Assembly (NCBI RefSeq): GCF_900115435.1 | Contig: NZ_FOWK01000003.1 | Location: 310,001 to 374,000, forward strand | DNA: 64,000 nt | Direction of reading: 5' to 3' | Source of the DNA: Prevotella sp. tf2-5 | Lineage (GTDB): Bacteria; Bacteroidota; Bacteroidia; Bacteroidales; Bacteroidaceae | In this document: piece after piece, positions 1 through 8,382 of the stretch | Layout: every line of letters starts with the position of its first letter | Position numbering within the stretch: the stretch's first letter is position 1 | Notes under the pieces: model-generated | Seen by the model: only the letters and a program-made list of their open reading frames with translations | Databases searched by the model: none | Told to the model about the DNA's origin: nothing | Program-made: the position numbers and the translations under genes

Positions 1-2
1 GT

Positions 3-482
3 GATGAAGTTTGTACATCTGGTGCATGTGGACAAGGAAGCCCAGGTTCTGTAAGGTTGAACTTAGAAGTGAATGCACTCACGGCTTTTCGTAATAAGGG
101 GATGACGATGCATGGTTATAACTTTGACGCTGCCATCAGTATTTATAGAAATATCTATGCATTGGGAAGTTTCGAGATGTTGTCTTATCATGCAAATAAA
201 AGTAAAACTTACTTTAATAGTACAGGCTTATCCGGAGGCTTGGTCTATAACATCATAGATAGGGATAATACCACGATTCCTTTAAAAGTAAAAATGGGAG
301 GAACTTTGGGTAATCCGGACTGGAAATACACATTCTATGACCTCTCTCTTGCCCTTAACCAAAGACTTGGAAAGTCAAATTTTGCAGGTGTTGTCGGAAT
401 TGGCTATAGATATGAATACTCACGAGTTGAAGCAATGTCAAGTCACGGGTTCGTTTATGTTTTTTTCGGAATTAAGATATAA
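3..482 (+). CDS. C-terminal part of a probable outer-membrane beta-barrel protein (5' truncated)
   Basis: The frame is open from the first base of the window to a TAA at 480-482, so the true start lies upstream. About 159 residues are visible. They alternate polar and hydrophobic or aromatic residues in short stretches and end in an aromatic-rich strand (VYVFFGIKI). This is typical of the last strands of an outer-membrane barrel. An early segment carries two Cys (CTSGACG). I do not recognise the exact family. The barrel call is inferred from composition only. Confidence 0.5.
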   Translation, partial: DEVCTSGACGQGSPGSVRLNLEVNALTAFRNKGMTMHGYNFDAAISIYRNIYALGSFEMLSYHANKSKTYFNSTGLSGGLVYNIIDRDNTTIPLKVKMGGTLGNPDWKYTFYDLSLALNQRLGKSNFAGVVGIGYRYEYSRVEAMSSHGFVYVFFGIKI

Positions 483-640
483 CCCTTGTAAGGGCAAATA
501 TTCTGAGCATGATAGCATACCATCTGTATACTCTTCATCCATATCCTGTCTGAAGAAGGCGGCACCTTCCGACTTTTTCCCAGCATGGGAATCTATCATT
601 CCCACTGGATGTGGCTCAAATGCCCTTGTACAAAGGGATT

Positions 641-679
641 GAGAATAGTTGGAGGTTGACTCAACCTCCAACTATTCTC
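641..679. repeat. Perfect 19-bp inverted repeat with one central base
   Basis: GAGAATAGTTGGAGGTTGA at 641-659 is followed by a single C and its exact reverse complement at 661-679. No T-tract follows, so it does not look like a simple terminator. It lies between the truncated barrel gene and the long inverted repeat at 701. It may be a cruciform or a transcript-end hairpin. Confidence 0.85.
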
Positions 680-700
680 TCACTAACCTCCAACTAACCC

Positions 701-830
701 CTCCCTACATGAAATTTTTAAAACCCTTGCAATCGTTGCCGCCTTGCAAAACTGTTTAATAATCAGGTGATTACAGGTGACAAGGACGAAAAATCGTTGC
801 CGCTAGTTGCCGCTAAATGCCGTTCCCTTT
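701..830 (+). repeat. Left arm of a long imperfect inverted repeat
   Basis: This ~130-bp stretch is matched, inverted, by 1498-1624. The inner 45 bp (774-818) are identical to the complement of 1507-1551. The outer ends (CTCCCTAC) also match. It contains two GTTGCCGC motifs. The arms enclose a small ORF and three tandem palindromes, which suggests a non-autonomous mobile or repeated unit. Confidence 0.8.
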
Positions 831-948
831 TGACGCCACTATCTCCTATGAAAGTAAATTTTAGTGAATTTACTCACCAAATTCAGTGAATTTACTGAGA
901 TAGGAGGCATCGGAATAAAAAGCTAATCCCCTGTGTCTATCTCGCAGG

Positions 949-1188
949 ATGAATGTTGAACTTTTCGCCCTATTGTTTGGAGTTGTAAACATAGAAAACG
1001 TTAATCGTAAAGCTCCCTATTCTGTTGTTCAAATAGAAGGATTTCCCCATTTGTACTATTTCCATACAGACTATGGAGTAGACTATGAGATAAGTATCAA
1101 GGCTAGTGATATTGTAAGGAAGGACAACCCTAAGTTGAGGATGGCAATTGATGAGTTTGAAGAGACTGTGAGGTTCTTATTTGAATAA
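949..1188 (+). CDS. Small hypothetical protein inside the inverted-repeat unit
   Basis: The 79-residue ORF starts with ATG and has an in-frame stop 33 bases upstream. The product is mixed in charge with an acidic C-terminus, has no signal peptide, and contains aromatic residues around residues 30-45 (HLYYFHTDYGVDYE). I recognise no family. Its position between the long inverted arms at 701-830 and 1498-1624 makes it the only protein candidate carried by that unit. It could be spurious, because there is no clear promoter or ribosome binding site. Confidence 0.4.
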   Translation: MNVELFALLFGVVNIENVNRKAPYSVVQIEGFPHLYYFHTDYGVDYEISIKASDIVRKDNPKLRMAIDEFEETVRFLFE

Positions 1189-1283
1189 TAAATCAAATAA
1201 ACAAGTAAACTAAAAGAAAAAGAGATGAATAAAATAGCCATCCATCTGTATTCACCTTACTCCCACGGAGGTGCCACCTTCCT

Positions 1284-1357
1284 GTTTGTTCCATAGGGTG
1301 GAACACTTTGTTCCATGGGGTGGAATAACTTGTTCCATAGGGTGGAACAAGTTATCC
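1284..1357. repeat. Three tandem palindromic units GTTCCATrGGGTGGAAc
   Basis: Three copies of a ~24-bp unit contain GTTCCAT..GGTGGAAC palindromes separated by ACTTTG or AACTTG. Each can form a small hairpin. A closely similar array built on TGGGACACTTTGTCCCA lies in the prophage at 27927-28018. Nothing else is visible between 1189 and 1497. Confidence 0.75.
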
Positions 1358-1497
1358 CCTTAGTTCGGATAAAAGATCCCTATGCCTGGGATGGTTGATC
1401 CCAATGCTTGGAATAATCGATCGGAGTGCCTTCTCTCTCCCAAAAACAATCATCAGTATGGGGGTACAACCACGTTTTTTTACTCCATTTTAGGGGC

Positions 1498-1624
1498 AAA
1501 AACGGTATTTAGCGGCAACTAGCGGCAACGATTTTTCGTCCTTGTCACCTGCAATCGCTTGACAATCAAATACTTTTGCAAGGCGGCAACGGTGACAAGG
1601 GTTTGAAAAATTACGTGTAGGGAG
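1498..1624 (-). repeat. Right arm of the long inverted repeat
   Basis: This is the inverted partner of 701-830; bases 1507-1551 are a perfect 45-bp complement of 774-818. It ends about 50 bp beyond the stop codon of the TPR protein gene, so it may also serve as that gene's downstream structured region. Confidence 0.8.
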
Positions 1625-1672
1625 AACGACGGGTAAATCTTCCCCTATTATGGTGTACTTTTTCCCTAAAAA

Positions 1673-4600
1673 CTATCTGAAGAAATCGTCAGGGAAGTCG
1701 ACAGGCTCTACGTTCTGTGGAGGTGCGTCTGAGTTGAAGAGGTCGTCATCGTCATTCTGTTGTTGCTGAGGCGGTGCGTCCTCTTCGTCAGGTTCCTCCA
1801 CAATGGTGTCAGGTTGTAGGAGCAATTGTTGCTTGGTGACCTCCACGGGAGCCAGTTCTTCATGGAAGAAGATGTCGTAGTCGTCGTAACTGAAGACCGT
1901 ACCCAGCAACGGCAGGTTCTGGTCGCTGATGATAATTTGCCTACATCCGGCAAGCCGTTGCTTCATCTGTAAGTTGGCGAAGAGCTGGTGGGCATACTGC
2001 AGTGCCTCGTCATAGCTGCGGAAACCGCTTACCATCATACGGCTGATAGGTCCGTCGGTATCGATATTGATATCGAAGTTACGGACGAGGTAACTGGTGA
2101 AGTTGTATTTCGCGATATCATACAACAGCTGATTCTGGTTGACACTGTCGGGTGAGTAGGCGAGGATAAAGGTATAGCGGGTATCGCGCTGAGTACTGAG
2201 CGTGTCGATCGCAGAGGTGTCATTGGGATTCTCCAGGTTCTGACGCTGTCGCCAGATATCCGCGGCTGTCATCCTGTTGCCTTGTAGCCTCCTTCCTTGT
2301 TGTACACCCTTCACGATCTGTCCTGCCATCTCGCTGACCTCACTTTGTGGATATTGCTCTACGATCTGGCGCATCCGTGCCACACAGCTGTCCGCATGGT
2401 TGTTGTTGAGCAGGCTCAGTCCCTCAATAAACAGGAACTTGGCGCGGTTCTCTCCGTTAGGGAATCGTTCTGCCGACAGTCTCACATTCGTCTCCACCTC
2501 TTTATATCGTTCCTCACGGAAGGCATTATAAGTGGCAGCATAGAGCGAGTCCTCGATATGTTGTCCGAAACGTTGGTTCTCTGCATAATAAGGATCGGAG
2601 AGTAGGATGGTCCATTGGCTTTCCGCATGTCGCTGCTTCATCTGTTCGAGTGCCATATCCGCCTCCGCCCATCTTCCTTGACGGGCATAGATAAGGTAGA
2701 GATGATACCATGCCTCGTCGTTATGCTCGTAATCAGGATATTGGTTGACGAGTCGGTAGAGCATCTTGTGACTGAGAGTCAGGTTGTCGAGTTTGTCTTT
2801 GAGGATGATACCTGCCTTTAGCAATGATTCCATGATGATGGCATCGCTGGCGGCTTTCTGTTCCTCTGTGAATGGTATTTGTGCCAGGTAGTACTCACGG
2901 GTATGAGGGTCAGAGGAGATACTGTCGGGGGTGGTGGCGAGAGAGTCAGAGATCTCTGGACTCTCCACATTCTCCAGACTATCCGGAACCTCAGGATTCT
3001 CTGTATCTCCTGCGTCTAGCTTGAGAACGGTGAGGTTGGAGCGCTGCCAGTTATCGGCATTGGGGCGCTTTCCCCATTGCTGCTCGAAGCGTTGCTTTCC
3101 CTGACCAACAACCTGAGGGTTATAGAAATACCAGAGATTGCTCTGTGGGGTAGTCGGAGTGACGGGGCGGTTAGTGGTTTGTGGCTGAGGCATGTTATCT
3201 CCCCCGTTCTGTATCTGTTGCTGTTCCGCCTCCATTTCCTGTTGCCTGCGCTTCTCCTCTTTTTCTTTCTTAATAAGAGCCTCTATGACACGGTCAATGG
3301 CTTTGTTACGTTCTGCCTCGGGCATGTTCGCCAATACCTGGAGGGAGTCCTGTAGATGAATGGCATCTGTATAGGGTACCAGTTCGTCAAGCACCTTCGA
3401 TCGCTGTGCCAGCTCTTTATAACCCGGGCGGTCTTGGTCTAGAAGACCGATAGCCTCCCCATAGCACCTCCGTGCGTCACTGTATTTCTCTTGTTGCCAG
3501 TAAAGGTTTCCTAATTGCCACAGCAGCACACCTTTCTCCGTACCACTTCGTGTCGCCTCTTTGTTACCTTTCTCATAGGCGGCAATGGCTTGGAGGGTAT
3601 CATGTTGTGCCAAATAGACATTACCAATGGCATAGTATACTTGGTCGAGATAGTCTTTGTTGTTGTCTGAGGCAGCCATGCGGCGTAGTTTCTTAATGGT
3701 GTTCTTGGCATCTGTGGCTGCCATCACCTCACTCTGGGCGATACGTGCATTGAACTCCAGTTCATAGGGTGGACTGAGACGGATGACATGACGGTAGGCA
3801 TCATATGCCTCCTGACGGTGTCCTTGCAACGACTCTATCTGTCCCATCAGGAACCACATACGGGCACGCTGTTTCCTGCGTCGTTCATGTTTGATGGCTT
3901 TGCGGAGGAAAGTGACTGCTTCCGGCCAGTGCTCACTACGGATATGGTAGTCGGCAAGGGTATAGTCCCAGTCTGCCGCAGCCCGACTGGGGATGGAGTC
4001 ACGACGTTGTTTGGTAATCAGGTCCTCTGCCTCATAGAGCCAGTCCATCTCCGCATAGCATTTTGCCTGCCACGCTCTGGCACGTGCCAGGATGACAGGC
4101 TGTGTCTGATACAGTCGTGCCATATAGCCGAAGGTAGCAGATGCCTCCTCAAACTCACCTTTCTGGAACTGTGACTTGCCCAGCAACAGCCAGGCACGCC
4201 AGAGGAAGGGGTTGTATTCCCGGCGGTTCAGCCACTCAATGTCTTTCTGGGTCTTCCTTCGTGACTTTTTCCATACAGGACGTGCCTTGATGGTATGTCG
4301 GCGGATGGCTTTTTCTGACTTCTCGATGGCACGGTCAAACTGTCCACTGCCAAGTGCCTTGCTGTTTTTGTTGGCAACCGTATATAGTGGAATCAACTGT
4401 GTATGATCGTCTTTGTTACCGTTCTCCTTCTCCAGACTGCCCTCGATGAATGCTTGAGAACCATTAAAGTAGGTGTTATAGCGGGCATTGAATGAATGCC
4501 ACCATCGGGTACTTGCTGTGTTTTTCTTAGTAGAGCAGCTGGTCATGAGGAAGGAGGAGAGAGGTAAGAGGAGAGAGAACACCAATATCACACCCAAGAC

Positions 4601-4810
4601 ACTGTGGCGGCTTTCGTTACATTCTCCTTTCTCTTCTTTCCTCTCACCTTTTTTCACAAGGTCGGCGAGCTTGCACTCTGCCCTGCTGCTGCATGAACTA
4701 CAGTCGCCTTCACTCTTAACGACAGGCTCATCTTTGTCACCCCATGAGAGAAGGGCGGCAATCACACCGAGTGCTATAATGGAACCTATGATGATGAGGG
4801 CAAACGTCAT
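1673..4810 (-). CDS. TPR-repeat lipoprotein of the SprE/PorW type, with an N-terminal Cys-rich membrane segment
   Basis: The protein has 1045 residues. Residues 1-20 form a membrane helix followed by a Cys cluster (CSSCSSRAEC). A second hydrophobic stretch ends in a lipobox-like MTSC near residue 90, followed by STKKN and an aromatic-rich segment, as in SprE/PorW lipoproteins linked to type IX secretion and gliding. Many helical tetratricopeptide-like repeats follow to about residue 480. The middle is low-complexity (Q, P, E), and the C-terminus is acidic. The two membrane segments in one frame suggest either fusion of a small Cys-rich protein to the lipoprotein or use of an internal non-ATG start near the second helix. 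It starts 10 bases after the aroA stop, so they are probably co-transcribed. The family call is from memory of the N-terminal pattern. Confidence 0.7.
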   Translation of the reverse strand: MTFALIIIGSIIALGVIAALLSWGDKDEPVVKSEGDCSSCSSRAECKLADLVKKGERKEEKGECNESRHSVLGVILVFSLLLPLSSFLMTSCSTKKNTASTRWWHSFNARYNTYFNGSQAFIEGSLEKENGNKDDHTQLIPLYTVANKNSKALGSGQFDRAIEKSEKAIRRHTIKARPVWKKSRRKTQKDIEWLNRREYNPFLWRAWLLLGKSQFQKGEFEEASATFGYMARLYQTQPVILARARAWQAKCYAEMDWLYEAEDLITKQRRDSIPSRAAADWDYTLADYHIRSEHWPEAVTFLRKAIKHERRRKQRARMWFLMGQIESLQGHRQEAYDAYRHVIRLSPPYELEFNARIAQSEVMAATDAKNTIKKLRRMAASDNNKDYLDQVYYAIGNVYLAQHDTLQAIAAYEKGNKEATRSGTEKGVLLWQLGNLYWQQEKYSDARRCYGEAIGLLDQDRPGYKELAQRSKVLDELVPYTDAIHLQDSLQVLANMPEAERNKAIDRVIEALIKKEKEEKRRQQEMEAEQQQIQNGGDNMPQPQTTNRPVTPTTPQSNLWYFYNPQVVGQGKQRFEQQWGKRPNADNWQRSNLTVLKLDAGDTENPEVPDSLENVESPEISDSLATTPDSISSDPHTREYYLAQIPFTEEQKAASDAIIMESLLKAGIILKDKLDNLTLSHKMLYRLVNQYPDYEHNDEAWYHLYLIYARQGRWAEADMALEQMKQRHAESQWTILLSDPYYAENQRFGQHIEDSLYAATYNAFREERYKEVETNVRLSAERFPNGENRAKFLFIEGLSLLNNNHADSCVARMRQIVEQYPQSEVSEMAGQIVKGVQQGRRLQGNRMTAADIWRQRQNLENPNDTSAIDTLSTQRDTRYTFILAYSPDSVNQNQLLYDIAKYNFTSYLVRNFDINIDTDGPISRMMVSGFRSYDEALQYAHQLFANLQMKQRLAGCRQIIISDQNLPLLGTVFSYDDYDIFFHEELAPVEVTKQQLLLQPDTIVEEPDEEDAPPQQQQNDDDDLFNSDAPPQNVEPVDFPDDFFR

Positions 4811-4819
4811 AAAAATGCT

Positions 4820-6079
4820 TTACTCTGAACTCTCTACTTTAAACTGTGCATTGCACAGGTCTTCCCAGTAGTTGGGATAGGACTTGCTGACCACTTGTGG
4901 ATGATTGATGAGAATGTTCCCAATACTACAGGCACAGGGGGCAAAAGCTAAAGCCATACGGTGGTCCTCATAGGTGTCGATGCCTTTCTGCAGGTCAGGC
5001 TCACAACGCTCTCCGTCCCATATAAGCTCACTGTCATTGACATCCTTGATGACATACCCTAGTTTGCGCATCTCTTTCTTAAGTGCCTCAATACGATCGG
5101 TCTCCTTGATTTTAAGAGTTGAAAGTCCACGGAAATGGAAAGGCACATTCAGCAATGCACAGGTTACGACAAATGTCTGGGTAAGGTCAGGAGCATTGAC
5201 GAAATCATATTCCAAGCGGGGTACGCAGTGTCCTGACTGCCGGAGGGTGATAGTGGTAGGCACCCCTTGTTGCTTGGTCTTGAATAGTGTCTTCACTCCC
5301 AACAGGCTGAAGATATAACGCAGGGAAGAGTCACCTTGCTTAGACCCGTCCATCAGGCCTTCCAGACGAACTGTGGATTCTTTGTCTTTCGATAGAGCCA
5401 TCATCTCGTACCAGTAGGAAGCGCCGCTCCAGTCGTTCTCGATATAGTAAGGACGCTCCTGATAGGGCTTCGGATGTACCTCGATGGTTTCAAAATCACT
5501 CCATTCCGCATCAGCCCCGTATTCCCGCATCGTCCATAATGTCAGGTCGATGTAGGGACGTGAGATGATGTCGCCTATGAGACGTAGTGTTAGTCCTTTG
5601 TCAAGGACGGGACCAATCATCAGTAAAGCGGAGATATATTGTGAACTGATATGACCAGGGACCTCCAGAAGACCACCTTCCAGTCGCTTACCACGAATGC
5701 GGAGTGGGGGGAACCCTTTTTCACCTACATACTCGATATCGGCACCAAGGAAACGCAACGCATCTACCAAGATACCAATTGGACGATGCTTCATCCGCTC
5801 TGTACCAGTCAGTATATGTTCCTCTCCATCTCTTACAGCGAGACAGGCGGTCATGAAACGCATGGCTGTGCCCGCGGCTTTGATGTTGATTTCATAAGGA
5901 TTGTCTTTCAAAGCTGTCACAATCACTTCGGTGTCGTCACAGTTGGAAAGGTTGTCTGGCAGGATGCTGCCTCCCGACAGAGCATGGATAATCAATGCTC
6001 TATTGGAGATACTCTTTGATGCAGGTAGTTTAGCGGTGTGCTGGAGATGGCTGGGTGCCGTAATTGAATATTGTGTCAT
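4820..6079 (-). CDS. aroA: 3-phosphoshikimate 1-carboxyvinyltransferase (EPSP synthase)
   Basis: The product has 419 residues, close to the usual length. It catalyses the sixth step of the shikimate pathway, joining shikimate-3-phosphate and phosphoenolpyruvate in the cytoplasm. The N-terminus has the substrate loop LPASKSISNRALI, and residues around 65 carry AAGTAMRF, equivalent to the NAGTAMRF loop. Later come PGHISSQYISALLM and, near the C-terminus, KIKETDRI and DHRMALAFA. All are signature EPSP synthase motifs. A promoter -7 box (TACCTTTG, minus strand) sits at 6119-6126, about 40 bases upstream of the start. The gene is followed closely by the TPR lipoprotein gene. Confidence 0.97.
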   Translation of the reverse strand: MTQYSITAPSHLQHTAKLPASKSISNRALIIHALSGGSILPDNLSNCDDTEVIVTALKDNPYEINIKAAGTAMRFMTACLAVRDGEEHILTGTERMKHRPIGILVDALRFLGADIEYVGEKGFPPLRIRGKRLEGGLLEVPGHISSQYISALLMIGPVLDKGLTLRLIGDIISRPYIDLTLWTMREYGADAEWSDFETIEVHPKPYQERPYYIENDWSGASYWYEMMALSKDKESTVRLEGLMDGSKQGDSSLRYIFSLLGVKTLFKTKQQGVPTTITLRQSGHCVPRLEYDFVNAPDLTQTFVVTCALLNVPFHFRGLSTLKIKETDRIEALKKEMRKLGYVIKDVNDSELIWDGERCEPDLQKGIDTYEDHRMALAFAPCACSIGNILINHPQVVSKSYPNYWEDLCNAQFKVESSE

Positions 6080-6166
6080 TCTTGCGTACCTATTTTATAA
6101 TCATTATATTTAACGACACAAAGGTACTTCAAATTGCCTGAATAAGTAAAAAAAGTCAGTTAAAAA

Positions 6167-6198
6167 TTTGCAAATACAGAAATAAAGCAGTACCTTTG
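6167..6198 (+). promoter_or_regulatory. Bacteroidetes-type promoter of tRNA-Pro
   Basis: A -33 TTTG at 6167-6170 is followed by 20 bases and TACCTTTG at 6191-6198. This matches the Bacteroidetes primary sigma consensus, about 35 bases before the tRNA. Confidence 0.85.
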
Positions 6199-6232
6199 CA
6201 CACGATTTCGAAAGAGATCACTTCAAAAGGAT

Positions 6233-6305
6233 CGGGATTTAGCGCAGTTGGTAGCGCACACGTCTGGGGGGCGCGAGGTCGCTGGTTCGAGTCCAGTAAT
6301 CCCGA
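6233..6305 (+). tRNA. tRNA-Pro (anticodon GGG)
   Basis: Acceptor arms CGGGATT (6233-6239) and AATCCCG (6298-6304) pair fully, with discriminator A at 6305. The D-arm is GCGC-AGTTGGTA-GCGC, the T-arm is CTGG-TTCGAGT-CCAG, and the anticodon loop CTGGGGG gives GGG. The anticodon stem has one A-C mismatch. CCA is not encoded. The 3' end forms the left attachment core of the prophage, which leaves the tRNA intact. Confidence 0.95.
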
Positions 6306-6306
6306 C
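6292..6306 (+). other. attL core of the prophage
   Basis: TCCAGTAATCCCGAC at the 3' end of the tRNA is repeated exactly at 56672-56686. The bases on either side differ. The inward-reading integrase gene begins 140 bases downstream. This is the usual arrangement for a tRNA-targeting tyrosine integrase. Confidence 0.9.
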
Positions 6307-6319
6307 TAAGAACAACTTA

Positions 6320-6345
6320 ACCGCCTTTAAACAGGGCGGTTTTGT
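6320..6345 (+). terminator. Intrinsic terminator behind the tRNA, inside the prophage
   Basis: ACCGCC at 6320-6325 pairs with GGCGGT at 6335-6340 and is followed by a short T-rich tract. It lies to the right of the attachment core, so the prophage provides the tRNA with a replacement terminator. Confidence 0.7.
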
Positions 6346-6444
6346 GTTTGTCGGAGGACTGACAGTCGGCGAAAAATCGGTGAAAACCGAAAATTGACAA
6401 ATAACTTTATTCATTTAACACAGTCATGCATGAAAAATTAATGT

Positions 6445-7635
6445 ATGGCTAAAAAAAATTATGTCAAAACATCGCGCGAGAGCGCAATTGATGAGATTGT
6501 AGGCTGGAAGCAGCCAGTGTTTCACCAGAAATCAGAGTGTTACGTGTCTCTGGTCGCCTTTGATCCGTCCAGGGGTGAATTCAGAACCAAGAAATTCATG
6601 CTGGGTCATGTAAAGGGGAAGCGAGATCAACGTAAGTACGGAGAAGATCTTATCAGAAGGCTGACAGAGAAACTTATGCGAGGGTGGAACCCATGGGTTG
6701 AGGAGATGAGACCGACAGAATACTCCTCATTCCTCGAAGTATGTGACAAGTATAGGGATTACCTTATGAAACTCTTGAGGGAGGATAACCTTCGCGCTGA
6801 GACTTACGCATCATATACCAGTCGCCTGAGGATGCTATTGGAATGGAGGGAGGAAAAGAACGTGAACGTCTTTTACACCTATCAGTTCGACAGATACGTG
6901 ATATCCGACTTCCTGGATTACGTCTTGGTCGAGAGGAACGACACAATACGTACCCGAAACAACTATCTAACATGGATCAAGTCTTTTTGCCACTATCTAA
7001 CGGAAAGGGGGTATGTCCCGAGAGACCCGTCGGAGAGTTTTGCGGGTATAAAGATCCGAGGAGGTCGAAAGGATCGGTCTGTGATTCCTGACGGAGTTCT
7101 GGCGGCTTTGCGGGATTATCTTTTGAAGAAAAACAAACATTACCTGCTCGCATGCTACATACTCCATTACATGTTCGTTCGTCCGCACGAGATGAGTTAC
7201 ATACGAATTGGGGACATATCTGTCAAGAGAAAAACCCTCGAGCTTCACGGAAACAGTACAAAGAACAGGTGCGATGCGACGGTAACGATTCCTGATCATG
7301 TAATGAGACTGATGATAGAAAACGAGATCTTCAGACATCCTGGGAACTACTACCTTTTTAGTGACGACTTTGTCCCAGGAGAAAAATACAGGAGCGAGAA
7401 GGCGTTCAGAGACTACTGGAGCTCACGGATCAGGAAGGACCTTGGGCTTCCTCCTCAGTACAAGTTCTACTCTCTGAAAGATACAGGAATAACCAACATG
7501 CTGAAGGCTAATACAGATATCTTGTCTGTAAGGGATCAAGCGAGACACTCTTCCATCCTTATCACGGACATATATACACCAAAAGATATTCAGGAAGCCA
7601 ATGACCTTCTCGTTAATTACCATGGAGTGCTCTAA
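6445..7635 (+). CDS. int: Prophage tyrosine integrase
   Basis: This 396-residue tyrosine recombinase sits beside the tRNA attachment site and is the presumed enzyme for integration and excision. An N-terminal arm and core-binding region (about 95-200) contains YASYTSRLRMLL and NNYLTWIKSFCHYL. The catalytic region shows R in FVRPHEMS (about 244), QARHSSILITDIY with His (about 368) and the nucleophile Tyr (about 377). The usual HxLRHT box reads YSLKDTGIT, so the second Arg is replaced by Lys, as I recall for some Bacteroidetes phage integrases. It reads opposite to nearly all other phage genes. A TCCTACA repeat cluster lies just after its stop. Confidence 0.93.
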   Translation: MAKKNYVKTSRESAIDEIVGWKQPVFHQKSECYVSLVAFDPSRGEFRTKKFMLGHVKGKRDQRKYGEDLIRRLTEKLMRGWNPWVEEMRPTEYSSFLEVCDKYRDYLMKLLREDNLRAETYASYTSRLRMLLEWREEKNVNVFYTYQFDRYVISDFLDYVLVERNDTIRTRNNYLTWIKSFCHYLTERGYVPRDPSESFAGIKIRGGRKDRSVIPDGVLAALRDYLLKKNKHYLLACYILHYMFVRPHEMSYIRIGDISVKRKTLELHGNSTKNRCDATVTIPDHVMRLMIENEIFRHPGNYYLFSDDFVPGEKYRSEKAFRDYWSSRIRKDLGLPPQYKFYSLKDTGITNMLKANTDILSVRDQARHSSILITDIYTPKDIQEANDLLVNYHGVL

Positions 7636-7639
7636 ATTC

Positions 7640-7667
7640 TCATCCTACCGTCCTACAATCCTACAAA
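7640..7667. repeat. TCCTAC repeat cluster after the integrase
   Basis: Three spaced copies (TCCTACC, TCCTACA, TCCTACA) occur in 28 bases, followed by an (AT)n tract to 7685. The same heptamer recurs about ten times at 44951-45189, beside the phage primase. They may be binding sites of a phage replication or excision protein. Confidence 0.7.
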
Positions 7668-7840
7668 ACTGATATATATATATATTTGACAACTTGTGGC
7701 AAAGCCATCAAAGCGACGGCTGCCACACCGACTGCAATGAGATATGTGTGATTGTATCAGGCATACCCGATACCTCCGATTGTGCATAAGATATACAGGC
7801 ATATCAGAGCAAAATAAATGAATCCTTTGTACTTTTCCAT
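7661..7840 (-). pseudogene. Small two-helix membrane protein interrupted by TGA
   Basis: From ATG at 7840 the frame reads MEKYKGFIYFALICLYILC and reaches TGA at 7757-7759 after 27 codons. The same frame then continues with a second hydrophobic stretch (YLIAVGVAAVALMALPQVV) to TAG at 7661-7663. One TGG-to-TGA change would account for the break in a ~59-residue, two-helix, holin-like protein. Alternatively only the 27-residue peptide is made. It lies 14 bases after the 94-residue gene, at the distal end of the tail/DGR transcript. Confidence 0.5.
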
Positions 7841-7854
7841 AATTGTGTTTGTGT

Positions 7855-8139
7855 TTATATTGTTAACAATAATGAGAATATAGTGCCACGCACAAGACCG
7901 CAGATGTCTGCCGCCCAGTCACGCTCGTCAGCACCCTTGTACTTCCATTCGTCATAGATTTCCTTCGCCACACCTGCGATGAAGCCAGCGAAGAAAGCAC
8001 ATGCGATTATCTTATACCACTCCTTGCTGACTATCAGCCTGCATACACAGGCGGCAAGCAAGGAGATTGTAAACACCAAGTCATCGTGCAATATCTTGTC
8101 CTTGCCTAATCCTGCGAACCAATCTAAAATCCTCTTCAT
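7855..8139 (-). CDS. Small membrane protein, YfiM-like pattern
   Basis: The 94-residue product has two or three hydrophobic segments (about 22-38, 43-60 and near the C-terminus). It carries the pattern GKDKxxHDD, then AGFIAGVAKEIYDEW, then DxxADxxG. This resembles the small YfiM-like/DUF2279 family, where a conserved DK..H and a KExYD motif frame the helices. Function is unknown. The start overlaps the preceding stop in TAATG. It is distal to the DGR reverse transcriptase gene and may be a lysis- or envelope-related accessory gene. Confidence 0.6.
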   Translation of the reverse strand: MKRILDWFAGLGKDKILHDDLVFTISLLAACVCRLIVSKEWYKIIACAFFAGFIAGVAKEIYDEWKYKGADERDWAADICGLVRGTIFSLLLTI

Positions 8140-8375
8140 TAGTCCAGTTTCTTCAATTCTTTCTGAATCTCGTTGATACGGTCACGTACTGCCTGTCGTT
8201 CGGCTGCAAGTTCCTCCATGTCGTAGGGGTCTTCCTTGCCTAACATGCGTGCCTCGTACACCTTAATTACTTTCCAATCTCCGATTGGTGACGTGTTAGC
8301 ACTCAATCCGCTCATTAGCGATGCTAACTCTGCATTCAAAGCATTACGCTTGTCAAAGTTCTTGTCTTCGTTCAT
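8139..8375 (-). CDS. Small hypothetical phage protein, partly coiled coil
   Basis: The 78-residue product is charged, with a C-terminal helical segment (ELAAERQAVRDRINEIQKELKKL) likely to form a coiled coil. There is no signal peptide. It starts 7 bases after the reverse transcriptase stop and overlaps the next gene by one base, so it is translated as part of the same operon. I do not recognise the family. Confidence 0.7.
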   Translation of the reverse strand: MNEDKNFDKRNALNAELASLMSGLSANTSPIGDWKVIKVYEARMLGKEDPYDMEELAAERQAVRDRINEIQKELKKLD

Positions 8376-8382
8376 AATCTTA

